Shown: one piece after another, positions 1 through 8,042 of the stretch | Layout of the letters: every line of letters starts with the position of its first letter | Position numbering within the stretch: the stretch's first letter is position 1 | Assembly (NCBI GenBank): GCA_934234185.1 | Contig: CAKQHO010000015.1 | Coordinates: 1-46,664 of the forward strand | DNA: 46,664 bases | Direction of reading: 5' to 3' | Source of the DNA: an uncultured Psychrobacillus sp. | GTDB taxonomy: Bacteria; Bacillota; Bacilli; Bacillales_A; Planococcaceae | The notes under the pieces: generated by a model | What the model was told of the DNA's origin: nothing | The model's database searches: none | The model's input: only the letters and a program-made list of their open reading frames with translations | Translations under genes and position numbers: made by a program

Positions 1-105
1 ATGGTGAAAGTCATTGAAATCGATAATCAAGGCCGTGTAAACCTTTCACGCAAAGTAGTTCTAAAAGAAGAAAAAGAACGTGCTGAGCAAAAGGAAAACG
101 ACTAA
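1..105 (+). CDS. pnp: Polynucleotide phosphorylase, C-terminal end (partial)
   Basis: The first 34 codons of the window are open and end at TAA 103-105. They encode VKVIEIDNQGRVNLSRK followed by a charged tail, which matches the end of the S1 RNA-binding domain and the acidic/basic tail of PNPase. PNPase is a 3'-5' phosphorolytic exoribonuclease. The gene begins outside the window, so the catalytic core is not seen. A strong terminator follows directly, and pnp upstream of an M16 peptidase is the usual Bacillus order. The identification rests on a short segment plus synteny. Confidence 0.85.
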   Translation: MVKVIEIDNQGRVNLSRKVVLKEEKERAEQKEND

Positions 106-117
106 AAACTAATCTCC

Positions 118-157
118 AAAAATTGTCCACAGTGTAAAGCTGCGGGCAATTTTTTTT
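118..157 (+). terminator. Intrinsic terminator of pnp
   Basis: AAAAATTGTCC pairs with GGGCAATTTTT, with an inner CAG/CTG pair, followed by a run of eight T. It lies 13 bases after the pnp stop. Confidence 0.85.
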
Positions 158-203
158 GTTATTAGTTAAGAAAGGAGATACTTCTAAAACATATGGCCAG
201 CTC

Positions 204-295
204 AAGCACTTTGTCCTTGAGGTCAAGTGGGTGCCGGCTGGGGAGCTGCCTCCTCGCCGCCCCTCATTTGCTTGTCGGGGCAGAGATAGGCGCTT
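204..295. repeat. Palindromic intergenic element, short copy A
   Basis: The left end AAGCACTTTGTCC and right end GGGGCAGAGATAGGCGCTT form imperfect terminal inverted repeats. The 46-base right end is essentially identical to that of copy B (264-309 matches 414-459). The middle differs from copy B and is about 34 bases shorter. Confidence 0.7.
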
Positions 296-319
296 ATGCA
301 TTTCTTTATGGTCCAGCGT

Positions 320-445
320 AAGCGCCTTGCCCCTCGAGGGCCAACAGGATGTTGGTCAGGAAAACGTTGTCACATGATGTGACGGTCTTAGTTTTCTTCC
401 GTGCTTATGTCCCCCATTTGCTTGTCGGGGCAGAGATAGGCGCTT
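320..445. repeat. Palindromic intergenic element, copy B (126 bp)
   Basis: Ends are AAGCGCCTTGCCCC and GGGGCAGAGATAGGCGCTT, inverted relative to each other. The centre has nested inverted repeats (AGGAAAAC with GTTTTCTT, GTCACA with TGTGAC). A diverged full copy lies at 37680-37805 and a right-end fragment at 30419-30460. It could be a MITE/REP-like DNA element or a transcribed hairpin; no transposase is present in the window. Confidence 0.75.
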
Positions 446-566
446 ATGCATTTCTTTATTCCCAAGATTCTTCTATAGTAGAGCCATTTTAGTTTATAAA
501 AAGTTTAAATAGAGCTAAGTTGTGCTATTATGTAAAGATATGAATAGGTTAGATAGAGGTGTTAGA

Positions 567-1799
567 TTGATAGAGAAAATTACATGTAAAAATGGGCTAA
601 GAATAGTTCATGAAACAATCCCGCATATTCGATCAGTGGCGGTAGGAATTTGGGTACAGGCGGGATCTCGGTTTGAATTGCCGGAGGAAAATGGTCTTAC
701 TCACTTCATTGAGCATATGCTGTTTAAGGGCACGGACAATCGGACGGCCAAGCAAATTGCAGAAGAGTTTGACCGAGTTGGAGGGAATATTAACGCTTTT
801 ACCTCCAAGGAAAATACTTGTTATTATGTAAAGGTGCTGGATCATCACGCAAAGTATGCAGTAGAGATTTTAGCAGATATGTTTTTCCATTCGCAATTTG
901 ATTCAACTGAAATGGAGAAGGAAAAGCAGGTAGTCCTAGAAGAAATTAAAATGGTGGAGGATACACCAGACGATATAGTGCACGAATATCTGTGGCAGGA
1001 AATGTATAAGGGAGATCCACTTGGATTACCAATACTGGGTACAGAGGAAACGTTAAATACATTTACCAAGGAGTCCATTCTAGCTTATATGGATAAGCAT
1101 TATACCCCTGAAAATGTTGTAATTTCTGTGGCGGGAAATATTCCAGATGGACTTCTCGACTATATAGAGGAGCTATTTGGCAGTTTTACAAAAGAAACGA
1201 ACGGAACCCAGTCATTGACGACTCCAGCTATCAGTCCGATTTATACGGAAAACGTAAGGGATACGGAGCAAGCTCATATTTGCTTAGCTTACCCAGGGAT
1301 TGGAGTAAAAGCTGATAATATATATAGCCTTGTAGTGCTGAATAGTATTCTAGGCGGCAGTATGTCCTCTAGATTATTCCAGGAAATACGAGAGGATAAA
1401 GGATTGGCTTATTCCATCTATTCCTACCACTCCTCATATGAGGATACAGGTGCGTTAGTTATATACGGTGCAACGTCCAGCAACCAGCTGGAGGAATTAC
1501 AGCAATGTATTGACCAATCCATACGTACGATTGTGGAAAACGGCTTTACAGCAGTCGAGGTAGCTAACGCGAAGGAGCAGCTTAAGGGTAACCTATTATT
1601 GGGTCTAGAGAGCTCTAGCTCCAGAATGAGTAGAAATGGAAAAAATGAACTTCTTTTTGGCAAGCATCGAACGTTGGATGAGGTAAGTGACACAATTGAT
1701 GAAGTAACGTTAGAGTCCGTGATGGATCTTGCACGAGATATATTTCAGCACAAGCCTGCAATTTCCGTTATATTACCAAAGAGTCAAGAGGAATCATAA
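567..1799 (+). CDS. mlpA: M16 family zinc metallopeptidase (MlpA/YmxG)
   Basis: This is a processing-peptidase-like zinc protease of about 410 residues, the length of B. subtilis MlpA (YmxG). The inverted zinc motif HFIEH is at about residues 46-50, and the third glutamate ligand lies in the EEIKM segment near residue 125. The C-terminal half has the typical GGSMSSRLFQ.IREDKGLAYS signature. I chose TTG 567 because AGAGGTG lies 6-7 bases upstream and the protein then begins IEKITCKNGLRIV as in relatives; an ATG 27 bases upstream (540) is possible. It follows pnp as in Bacillus and is followed by a hairpin. B. subtilis MlpA has been linked to control of extracellular protease expression; its substrate here is unknown. 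Confidence 0.9.
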   Translation: MIEKITCKNGLRIVHETIPHIRSVAVGIWVQAGSRFELPEENGLTHFIEHMLFKGTDNRTAKQIAEEFDRVGGNINAFTSKENTCYYVKVLDHHAKYAVEILADMFFHSQFDSTEMEKEKQVVLEEIKMVEDTPDDIVHEYLWQEMYKGDPLGLPILGTEETLNTFTKESILAYMDKHYTPENVVISVAGNIPDGLLDYIEELFGSFTKETNGTQSLTTPAISPIYTENVRDTEQAHICLAYPGIGVKADNIYSLVVLNSILGGSMSSRLFQEIREDKGLAYSIYSYHSSYEDTGALVIYGATSSNQLEELQQCIDQSIRTIVENGFTAVEVANAKEQLKGNLLLGLESSSSRMSRNGKNELLFGKHRTLDEVSDTIDEVTLESVMDLARDIFQHKPAISVILPKSQEES

Positions 1800-1882
1800 T
1801 GGGATAGACCATAAGCATATCCCGAGCTAACACTACCAGGTATATTATGGTCTGTTAGATTGAAAAGTTAATCGATAATATT

Positions 1883-1915
1883 AAACGACCTCTGCATGTT
1901 GCGCAGAGGTCGTTT
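1883..1915 (+). terminator. Hairpin terminator after mlpA
   Basis: A perfect 13-bp stem (AAACGACCTCTGC with GCAGAGGTCGTTT) with a 7-base loop, followed by a weak TATATTAT tract rather than a clean T-run. A second small hairpin (CCTGTC/GACAGG, about 1950-1968) lies between it and ymxH. Confidence 0.65.
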
Positions 1916-2065
1916 ATATTATGCTAGTAACTATTACAGTTATTTTTGCTCCTGTCTATAAAGACAGGAAATAGGGTACGTAAAAGGTAGTATTTCACTT
2001 TTTTAATTCACTTTGTGTTCGAAAATGGCATATACATAAGTAGAGATATTGAAGGAGGGAATAGA

Positions 2066-2338
2066 TTGTTACTAACTGAGCTTGCGGAAAAAGAACTGAT
2101 TAAAGTAAAGGACGGCTCTAGGTATGGAAAGATGGCGGATACTGAATTGCTATTTGATCCAACCACCGGAAAGATTGAGGGATTTGAGGTGTTTCAAAAG
2201 GCACCTACATTTTTTCAAACTAATAAAACGGGGCGCAGAAAAGAATTTATTGCTTGGGAAGAAATAATTCTAATCGGTAAAGATCGAATCCTATTTAACG
2301 AGACAGATTCTGTAGGCGAATCCGGTGTCTATATATGA
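2066..2338 (+). CDS. ymxH: YlmC/YmxH family PRC-barrel protein
   Basis: A 90-residue protein with the YlmC/YmxH pattern: LTELAEKELI.V.DG.R.G near the start, then a TGKIEGF beta-strand and a WEEI..IGKDRIL core near residues 65-80. It belongs to a family of small PRC-barrel-like proteins found beside sporulation genes. Its biochemical role is not established. TTG 2066 is chosen because GGAGGG lies 6 bases upstream. The frame is open further upstream, but no other good ribosome binding site is seen. Its stop overlaps the dpaA start (ATGA), so it is translationally coupled to the dipicolinate synthase genes. It is rather diverged from the B. subtilis protein. Confidence 0.8.
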   Translation: MLLTELAEKELIKVKDGSRYGKMADTELLFDPTTGKIEGFEVFQKAPTFFQTNKTGRRKEFIAWEEIILIGKDRILFNETDSVGESGVYI

Positions 2339-3117
2339 GCCATAAGCTAGCCATTATAGGTACCGATGCACGCCTTGTTTATTTTCAGAAAGCAGTGGAG
2401 GACAAATTAGATGCTCGGCTATACCCAACCATGACCTGGTCACAGGAGCTTCAGGAGCAGCTAGATCAATTTCAGCCAGACATTATATTTTTGCCAATTC
2501 AGCCGATGACTACAGAGATTCCTATATTATTTCCAGCATCATGTAACCTCCTTTTTGTCGGGAAGAAATATGAGGCAATCGACAAGGAAATTAGCAGTGG
2601 AGATCGCCAGGTAAATTATTACCTGGAGGACGAGGAATGGATATGGGATAATGCCAATTTAACTGCAGAAGGATTTATCAATTACTTTTATAAAATCGAG
2701 CAACAGGCTGTCTATAATAAAGAGTTTATCATCACTGGGTATGGGAGAGTTGGAAAAAGATTAGCTTTTGCGCTCCATCATTTAGGTGCAAAAGTAATTA
2801 TTTCAGTACGCTCCGAGCACCAGCTCTTTGAAGCGAAAAGCTATGGCTATCAGTATGAAACGCTTGATCATTTGCTGGATAAGGATGAGAAGGATCATTA
2901 TTATTTACTAAACACGATTCCATCTAAGTGGCTCTCCCCTAGTGATGCACTAAGCTTCAAAAGGGTATATGACCTAGCATCTAACCCTGGCTGTCTTACA
3001 AATACAGAGGAACTCCCTCCTAACTATCATCTCTCTACAAGTCTACCAGGTATGTATTTTCCAGAAGATGCAGGGCAGTTAATTGCCAGAGCTGTTTTGA
3101 AGCATCTGGCTCTCTAG
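2335..3117 (+). CDS. dpaA: Dipicolinate synthase subunit A (divergent, short)
   Basis: With DpaB this makes dipicolinic acid from the dihydrodipicolinate-pathway intermediate in the mother cell during sporulation. What I see: a Rossmann motif GYGRVGKRLA near residues 134-143, an NTIPS segment near residue 193, DLASNPG, and a C-terminal SLPGMYFPEDAGQLIA block, all at the family positions. At 260 residues it is shorter than the roughly 297 of B. subtilis SpoVFA, and its N-terminal half is much diverged. The ATG overlaps the ymxH stop by four bases, and dpaB follows 13 bases later, so the three form one operon. The assignment relies partly on the clearly recognisable dpaB next door. Confidence 0.85.
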   Translation: MSHKLAIIGTDARLVYFQKAVEDKLDARLYPTMTWSQELQEQLDQFQPDIIFLPIQPMTTEIPILFPASCNLLFVGKKYEAIDKEISSGDRQVNYYLEDEEWIWDNANLTAEGFINYFYKIEQQAVYNKEFIITGYGRVGKRLAFALHHLGAKVIISVRSEHQLFEAKSYGYQYETLDHLLDKDEKDHYYLLNTIPSKWLSPSDALSFKRVYDLASNPGCLTNTEELPPNYHLSTSLPGMYFPEDAGQLIARAVLKHLAL

Positions 3118-3130
3118 AGGAGGAAAAATC

Positions 3131-3718
3131 GTGTTAGATGGTCTTCGTATTGGTCTTGGAATCACCGCTTCTCATTGCACGTATGAGGAAGTGATTCCAA
3201 TGATCAAGCAATTTACAGATGTGGGTGCTACAGTAGTGCCTATCATCACGTATTCTGTTTTAACCGCTGCAACAAGATTTGGTTCAGGAGAAGAGTGGGT
3301 GGAAAAGATAGAAGCGGCAAGTGGCAGTAAGGTAGTTTCTTCTATAGTGGAAGCAGAGCCATTTGGTCCTTCGAATCCATTAGATTGTATGGTAATAGCA
3401 CCGATGACTGGAAATTCTATTAGTAAGCTCGCAAATGCTCAAACTGATTCACCAGTGTTAATGGCAGCTAAAGCCACACTTCGTAACGGAAAGCCAGTGG
3501 TAATTGGAATTTCTACAAATGATGCGCTTGGTTTAAATGGAATGAACATTATGAAGCTTCTATCCACTAAAAATATTTACTTTATCCCCTTCGGTCAAGA
3601 CAATCCACACAACAAGCCTAACTCACTAATCTCAGATTTCTCTCAAATACGTGCCACAGTTGAACAAGCAATTCAATACAAGCAAATTCAACCACTATTA
3701 ATAAGCTATGAGTCATAA
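3131..3718 (+). CDS. dpaB: Dipicolinate synthase subunit B
   Basis: A flavoprotein-like subunit of dipicolinate synthase, 195 residues (family about 200). It is strongly conserved: GLGITASHCTYEEV at the start, TRFGSGEEWV, PLDCMVIAPMTGNSISKLANA in the middle, ATLRNGKPVVIGISTNDALGLN, and the STKNIYFIPFGQD segment. The GTG start has AGAGGAGG eight bases upstream. It is the last gene of the ymxH-dpaA-dpaB unit. In B. subtilis the operon is transcribed by sigma-K in the mother cell; I could not identify a convincing sigma-K promoter here. Confidence 0.95.
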   Translation: MLDGLRIGLGITASHCTYEEVIPMIKQFTDVGATVVPIITYSVLTAATRFGSGEEWVEKIEAASGSKVVSSIVEAEPFGPSNPLDCMVIAPMTGNSISKLANAQTDSPVLMAAKATLRNGKPVVIGISTNDALGLNGMNIMKLLSTKNIYFIPFGQDNPHNKPNSLISDFSQIRATVEQAIQYKQIQPLLISYES

Positions 3719-3750
3719 ATATTAAAAATAGTGAATTTTCATGTAAATTA

Positions 3751-3759
3751 TGTTACAAT
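3751..3759 (+). promoter_or_regulatory. Possible extended -10 promoter of asd
   Basis: TGTTACAAT (TGn plus a TATAAT-like hexamer) lies 42 bases before the asd start. No good -35 is visible, as is usual for extended -10 promoters. The prediction is modest. Confidence 0.4.
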
Positions 3760-3800
3760 ATCGCCATTATTGTTTTATTTAGAGAGAGGAGAACTGTAGT

Positions 3801-4847
3801 ATGTCCCAGAAATTCACAACTGCCATAGTTGGAGCTACAGGTGCTGTTGGCCAGAAAATTATAGAAAAATTAGTAGAAAGAAAGTTTCCTATTAAGGATT
3901 TAAAGCTATTAGCTTCTAGAAACTCAGCTGGTAAACAAATAGAAGTAGCTGGGATGATATATACGATAGAGGAAGCAGTTCCTGAGGCTTTTGAGGGCGT
4001 AGATATTGCATTTTTCTCGGCAGGCGGTGCTATTTCCAAAGCATTGGCTAAGGAAGCAAGCAGCAGAGGGGCTGTTGTAATAGATAATACCAGTGCTTTC
4101 CGGATGGAGTCAGATGTTCCGTTAGTAGTGCCAGAGGTAAACAAACATGCCTTGCATGAGCATACAGGAATTATTGCGAATCCAAACTGCTCTACCATTC
4201 AGATGGTTTGTGCGTTAGAGCCAATCCGACAATCGTTTGGACTAAAGAAAGTAATTGTCTCCACATATCAGGCAGTATCTGGTGCAGGAGCAGCTGCCAT
4301 TCATGAGCTGACATCTCAAAGTGAGAAAATAATAGAAAAAAAACCGGACCCAAGCATACTACCAGTAAAAAGTGCGGAAAAACATTATCCTATTGCAGGA
4401 AATGTAATCCCACAGATTGACGTATTTACAGAGGATGGGTTTACCTATGAAGAGCATAAAATGATGAATGAAACAAAAAAAATTATGTCTCTTCCAACAC
4501 TTGAAATAGCTGCAACATGTGTAAGGGTACCAGTAATCACTGGACACTCTGAATCTGTTTATATAGAAGTAGAAAAAGAAAATGTAACCGTAGAAGAGGT
4601 AAAGCAGCTTCTTTCTGCTTCACCAGGTATCACTATACAGGATTCTCCTGCTCAGCAGGAATACCCAATGCCATATTTCGCAGAGGACAAAGATGATGTG
4701 TTTGTAGGACGCATTAGAAAGGATCCATCCAATGATTTAGGCTTTCATCTGTGGATTGTTTCAGACAATCTACTGAAGGGAGCGGCGCTTAATTCCATTC
4801 AAATAGCGGAGGCGCTTATCGAGGAAGGGATCATAAAAGAGGTGTAA
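3801..4847 (+). CDS. asd: Aspartate-semialdehyde dehydrogenase
   Basis: Reduces beta-aspartyl phosphate to aspartate semialdehyde with NADPH, the branch point to lysine, diaminopimelate, dipicolinate, threonine and methionine. It has 348 residues, the usual length. The N-terminus has the nucleotide-binding IVGATGAVGQ. The catalytic cysteine lies in NPNCST at about residue 130, and the substrate-binding VSTYQAVSGAG and GHSESVY segments are present. The ATG has AGAGAGGAG upstream. In B. subtilis asd is followed by dapG (aspartokinase I); here dapA follows with no gap. Position after dpaB links aspartate-family flux to spore dipicolinate. Confidence 0.95.
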   Translation: MSQKFTTAIVGATGAVGQKIIEKLVERKFPIKDLKLLASRNSAGKQIEVAGMIYTIEEAVPEAFEGVDIAFFSAGGAISKALAKEASSRGAVVIDNTSAFRMESDVPLVVPEVNKHALHEHTGIIANPNCSTIQMVCALEPIRQSFGLKKVIVSTYQAVSGAGAAAIHELTSQSEKIIEKKPDPSILPVKSAEKHYPIAGNVIPQIDVFTEDGFTYEEHKMMNETKKIMSLPTLEIAATCVRVPVITGHSESVYIEVEKENVTVEEVKQLLSASPGITIQDSPAQQEYPMPYFAEDKDDVFVGRIRKDPSNDLGFHLWIVSDNLLKGAALNSIQIAEALIEEGIIKEV

Positions 4848-5732
4848 ATGATGAATATCGGAAAAATTTCCACGGCTATGGTAACTCCCTTTTCTTCCAA
4901 TGGTTCCATAGATTTAGAGGCAACAGAAAAACTAATTGAGCACTTATTAAATACAGGGTCTGACTCTTTAGTAGTGAGTGGAACAACAGGAGAATCACCA
5001 ACCTTAACAACCGACGAAAAGCTGCAGCTCATAAAATTTGTGGTGGAAAAGGTAGAGAAGAGGGTACCGGTCATTGCAGGGACAGGAAGCAATAATACTG
5101 CTGCTACGATTGAGCTTTCAAAAAAGGCAGAAGCTCTCGGGGTAGATGCACTAATGATCGTAACTCCGTACTATAACAAGCCAAATCAGCGTGGGATGAT
5201 TGCTCATTTTACGGCTATTGCAGAGGCTACCACCTTACCAATTATCGTCTATAATATCCCTGGTAGATCAGTAGTCAATCTAGAAGCAGATTCAATGATT
5301 GAGTTAAGTAACATTCCTTCCATTCAAATTGCGAAGGAAGCAAGTGGAAACTTAGATCAAATGGCAAAAATTCTAGCCGAAACAAGCGATGACTTCCTCG
5401 TCTACAGTGGAGATGATGGATTGACTCTTCCTCTTTTAGCTATAGGGGGTGCGGGAGTTATCTCCGTAGCATCTCATATTATTGGAGAGGATATGCAGAA
5501 GATGATTCAGGCCTTTGAAGTAGGAGAGCATCGCAAGGCAGCTAGAATTCATCAACAAATTCTCCCGGTTATCAAAGCATTATTTTCACACCCGAACCCG
5601 GTAGTTGTGAAATATGCTTTATCTAAAATTGGAGTGGAGACTGGAACGCTGAGACTTCCCTTGGTAGAAATGACGAACAAAGAAAAAGATGAATTCGATT
5701 CAGTTTGGGAGCAATATATACAAGCAAAATAA
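4848..5732 (+). CDS. dapA: 4-Hydroxy-tetrahydrodipicolinate synthase
   Basis: Condenses pyruvate with aspartate semialdehyde, the first committed step to diaminopimelate and dipicolinate. It is a 294-residue TIM-barrel. Visible are GTTGESPTL (pyruvate pocket, about 45-53), VYNIPGR with the catalytic tyrosine near 134, and IAKEASGN with the Schiff-base lysine near 161. The reading frame starts ATG ATG immediately after the asd stop. The second ATG (4851) is better spaced from GAGGTG, so the true start may be three bases later. It is coupled to asd and followed by a strong terminator. Confidence 0.95.
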   Translation: MMNIGKISTAMVTPFSSNGSIDLEATEKLIEHLLNTGSDSLVVSGTTGESPTLTTDEKLQLIKFVVEKVEKRVPVIAGTGSNNTAATIELSKKAEALGVDALMIVTPYYNKPNQRGMIAHFTAIAEATTLPIIVYNIPGRSVVNLEADSMIELSNIPSIQIAKEASGNLDQMAKILAETSDDFLVYSGDDGLTLPLLAIGGAGVISVASHIIGEDMQKMIQAFEVGEHRKAARIHQQILPVIKALFSHPNPVVVKYALSKIGVETGTLRLPLVEMTNKEKDEFDSVWEQYIQAK

Positions 5733-5751
5733 CAAGGTGTATATAGCGGAT

Positions 5752-5797
5752 AGAATATAGCCTAAGTCGTCACCCTCGACTAGGCTATATTCTTTTT
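5752..5797 (+). terminator. Terminator of asd-dapA
   Basis: AGAATATAGCCT plus AGTCG pairs with CGACT plus AGGCTATATTCT (one bulged A), followed by TTTTT. Confidence 0.9.
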
Positions 5798-5908
5798 CTC
5801 CATTAGAGAATTCGTTTCTTCAACTTATTTTATTTGTATGAATCGTAGACGTCCGATATAATGAAAATTAGTGGATGTTGGTCGGGTTAACAATTAGGAG
5901 GAAAACAA

Positions 5909-7576
5909 TTGGTTAAAGTAAATAATGAAACAATTCGTATTATCCCACTCGGTGGAGTAGGAGAAATCGGAAAAGCAATGTATGTAATCGAAATAGATGA
6001 TGAAATCTTCGTAGTCGATAGTGGATTAATGTTCCCAGAAAACGAAATGCTGGGTATTGATATCGTGATTCCTGAAGTAACGTATCTAGAGGAAAACAAG
6101 GACAGAGTAAAAGGAATCTTTTTAACACATGGACATGAAGATGCCATCGGATCTATTGCATATCTTTTGCAAAAAATTCAAGCACCTGTATATGGTTCAA
6201 AGCTTACGATTGCTTTAGCTAAAACTCATCTAAAAGCTTTACCGACTAAACAATCGGTTAAGTACTTTGAAGTGACGAATAAAAGCAGAATGAATTTCAA
6301 AAACACATATGTGACATTCTTCCATACAACACATAGTATTCCAGATTCACTAGGAATCGTGTTCCATACATCAGAGGGAGCAATTGTTCATACTGGTGAA
6401 TTCAAATTTGATCAGTCTGCTAAAGGGAAATACCGTCCGGATATTGCAAAAATTGCTGGTCTAGGCGAAGAGGGTGTATTCATCCTACTATCAGATTCAA
6501 CAGAAGCAGAAAGACCAGGTCATACAACCTCAGAAGCAGTTATCGAAAACCAGTTATCAGAAACATTCCACGCTGCTAAAGGACGTATCCTAGTATCTTT
6601 ATATGCCTCCAACTTCGTTCGTATTCAGCAAGTGCTCGACAAAGCCGCTGAAACAGGGAAAAAAGTTGCGATAGTAGGGAAAAGTCTAGAAAATATCTTC
6701 GAAATCGGGTTAGATCTAGGTTACTTTACAGTTCAAGAGGATACCCTTATTTCCGTAAAGGAAATTGCAAAACATGAGGATCATGATATCGTCGTGATCG
6801 TATCTGGAAATCAAGGAGAGCCATTGGAAGCTCTTGAAAAAATGGTACGCAAGCATCACAAGGATATTCGGATTAAAGATACAGATACGGTCTTAATTAC
6901 CTTTACTCCTTCTCCAGGTATGGAGGTCGGCATGTTCCAAACAATGAACCAGATTGCGAAGGCAGGAGCAAAAGTACTAACGTCTAGCAAAAATGTTCAT
7001 GTTTCAGGGCACGGTAGTCAAGAGGATTTAAAAATGATGTTAAACCTGACAAAACCGAAATACTTCATCCCAATTCAAGGTGAGTATCGTATGCTAATCG
7101 CTCACTCCAAGTTAGCTCAAGATATAGGTATGTCTAAATCCGAGATATTCATCGCGGATAAGGGGGATATCGTAGAGTGGAAAAATGGAAAAATGAGAAT
7201 GAGTGGACGAGTTCAAGCAGGTAATATCCTAATTGACGGTATAGGCATAGGAGACGTTGGAAATATCGTACTACGTGACCGCAAGCTATTATCTCAAGAT
7301 GGAATCTTTATAGTGGTAGTAACTCTAAATAGAGCTCAGAAGAAGATTGCTTCAGGTCCAGAAATCCTATCACGTGGCTTTGTCTACGTAAGGGAATCCG
7401 AAGAGTTAATGGACGAGTCCTCTAAGCTAGTAAGAACCATCGTGGAAAAATATGTGAATAAAGAAACGTTCGAATGGACAAACATTAAACAAGAAATCCG
7501 CGATACATTAAATTCATACTTATTCCAACAAACCAAAAGACGTCCAATGATCATCCCGATTATTATGGAATATTGA
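5909..7576 (+). CDS. rnjB: Ribonuclease J2
   Basis: A metallo-beta-lactamase/beta-CASP ribonuclease of 555 residues, exactly the length of B. subtilis RNase J2, which partners RNase J1 in mRNA decay and rRNA maturation. Visible are GGVGEIGKAM, the metal motif HGHEDAIG at 74-81 (the last metal histidine is replaced by A, as is common in J2 rather than J1), HTGEFKFD near 160, the beta-CASP core, and HVSGHGSQED near 366. TTG 5909 has AGGAGG eight bases upstream. Position after dapA is the conserved Bacillus order (ymfA). Confidence 0.93.
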   Translation: MVKVNNETIRIIPLGGVGEIGKAMYVIEIDDEIFVVDSGLMFPENEMLGIDIVIPEVTYLEENKDRVKGIFLTHGHEDAIGSIAYLLQKIQAPVYGSKLTIALAKTHLKALPTKQSVKYFEVTNKSRMNFKNTYVTFFHTTHSIPDSLGIVFHTSEGAIVHTGEFKFDQSAKGKYRPDIAKIAGLGEEGVFILLSDSTEAERPGHTTSEAVIENQLSETFHAAKGRILVSLYASNFVRIQQVLDKAAETGKKVAIVGKSLENIFEIGLDLGYFTVQEDTLISVKEIAKHEDHDIVVIVSGNQGEPLEALEKMVRKHHKDIRIKDTDTVLITFTPSPGMEVGMFQTMNQIAKAGAKVLTSSKNVHVSGHGSQEDLKMMLNLTKPKYFIPIQGEYRMLIAHSKLAQDIGMSKSEIFIADKGDIVEWKNGKMRMSGRVQAGNILIDGIGIGDVGNIVLRDRKLLSQDGIFIVVVTLNRAQKKIASGPEILSRGFVYVRESEELMDESSKLVRTIVEKYVNKETFEWTNIKQEIRDTLNSYLFQQTKRRPMIIPIIMEY

Positions 7577-7583
7577 TAGTTAA

Positions 7584-7629
7584 ATAAAAAGGATTTCCTT
7601 TCCAATAGTGGGAGGAAATCCTTTTTATT
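7584..7629 (+). terminator. Terminator of rnjB
   Basis: AAAAGGATTTCC pairs with GGAAATCCTTTT around a roughly 14-base loop, with a terminal T-run. Confidence 0.9.
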
Positions 7630-7674
7630 TGGAGAAGAAAGAGTAATGCGGTTCATTTGGAAGTAAGTAGGAAA

Positions 7675-7830
7675 TACTTGCGATAATCGATTGTTTACTT
7701 GCATAGCTTGATTGGTTACTTGCTATTTTGAGGAGCTTACTTGCTCTTTTTGGCAGCATATCTGCACTAAGTGCTACTTTACTTGCTAGACGCCTCTATT
7801 TACTTTCGCACGAGCGATTTAGTTGCTTTC
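7675..7830. repeat. 21-bp-period array, TACTTGC type (8 units)
   Basis: TACTTGC-like cores start at 7675, 7696, 7717, 7738, 7759, 7780 and 7801, exactly 21 bases apart, with an eighth (TAGTTGC) at 7820. The 13-14 bases between cores are unrelated. It lies just past the rnjB terminator. Confidence 0.8.
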
Positions 7831-8042
7831 CAATATTTATAAAAGAAATTTTTGGAAAACAGGTTGATAGTTAGTTCTTTCCTCTATACTAAGGGGAAAG
7901 GGAACTTTTCTGGAACTTTTTCGAAAGCAACGAGTCACTGCTCCTAATGTATCATGACCTCGGCTTTCTATTTAGATAAAATAAAAAAAGGCAGTGATTC
8001 TTATATCACTGATCCGAATTATAAAAAAAGTAGGTGAAGCAA

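Larger units (their letters stand above)
106..566. other. Intergenic region with two palindromic repeat elements
   Basis: This 460-base gap holds the pnp terminator and two copies of a structured repeat (204-295 and 320-445, listed separately). I see no convincing gene. The 73-codon and 96-codon open frames across it run through the repeats and lack protein-like composition. The last 60 bases are AT-rich and contain a possible -10 (TATTAT at 525-530), but no good -35, for the peptidase gene. Confidence 0.6.
7577..8042. other. Intergenic region between rnjB and spoIIIE
   Basis: In order it holds the rnjB terminator, a 21-bp-period array (7675-7830), and an AT-rich promoter-like zone where TTGATA (7864) and TATACT (7885) are only 15 bases apart. 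Just before spoIIIE is an inverted repeat CAGTGAT/ATCACTG (7992-8011). No open frame here looks coding. Confidence 0.5.

Noticed and set aside
156..377. 73-codon ORF after pnp
   Set aside because: It begins at the pnp terminator T-run and crosses two palindromic repeats; composition is not protein-like.
3719..3800. Lysine riboswitch upstream of asd-dapA
   Set aside because: The gap is only 82 bases, too short for the roughly 170-base L-box, and no matching pairing is seen.
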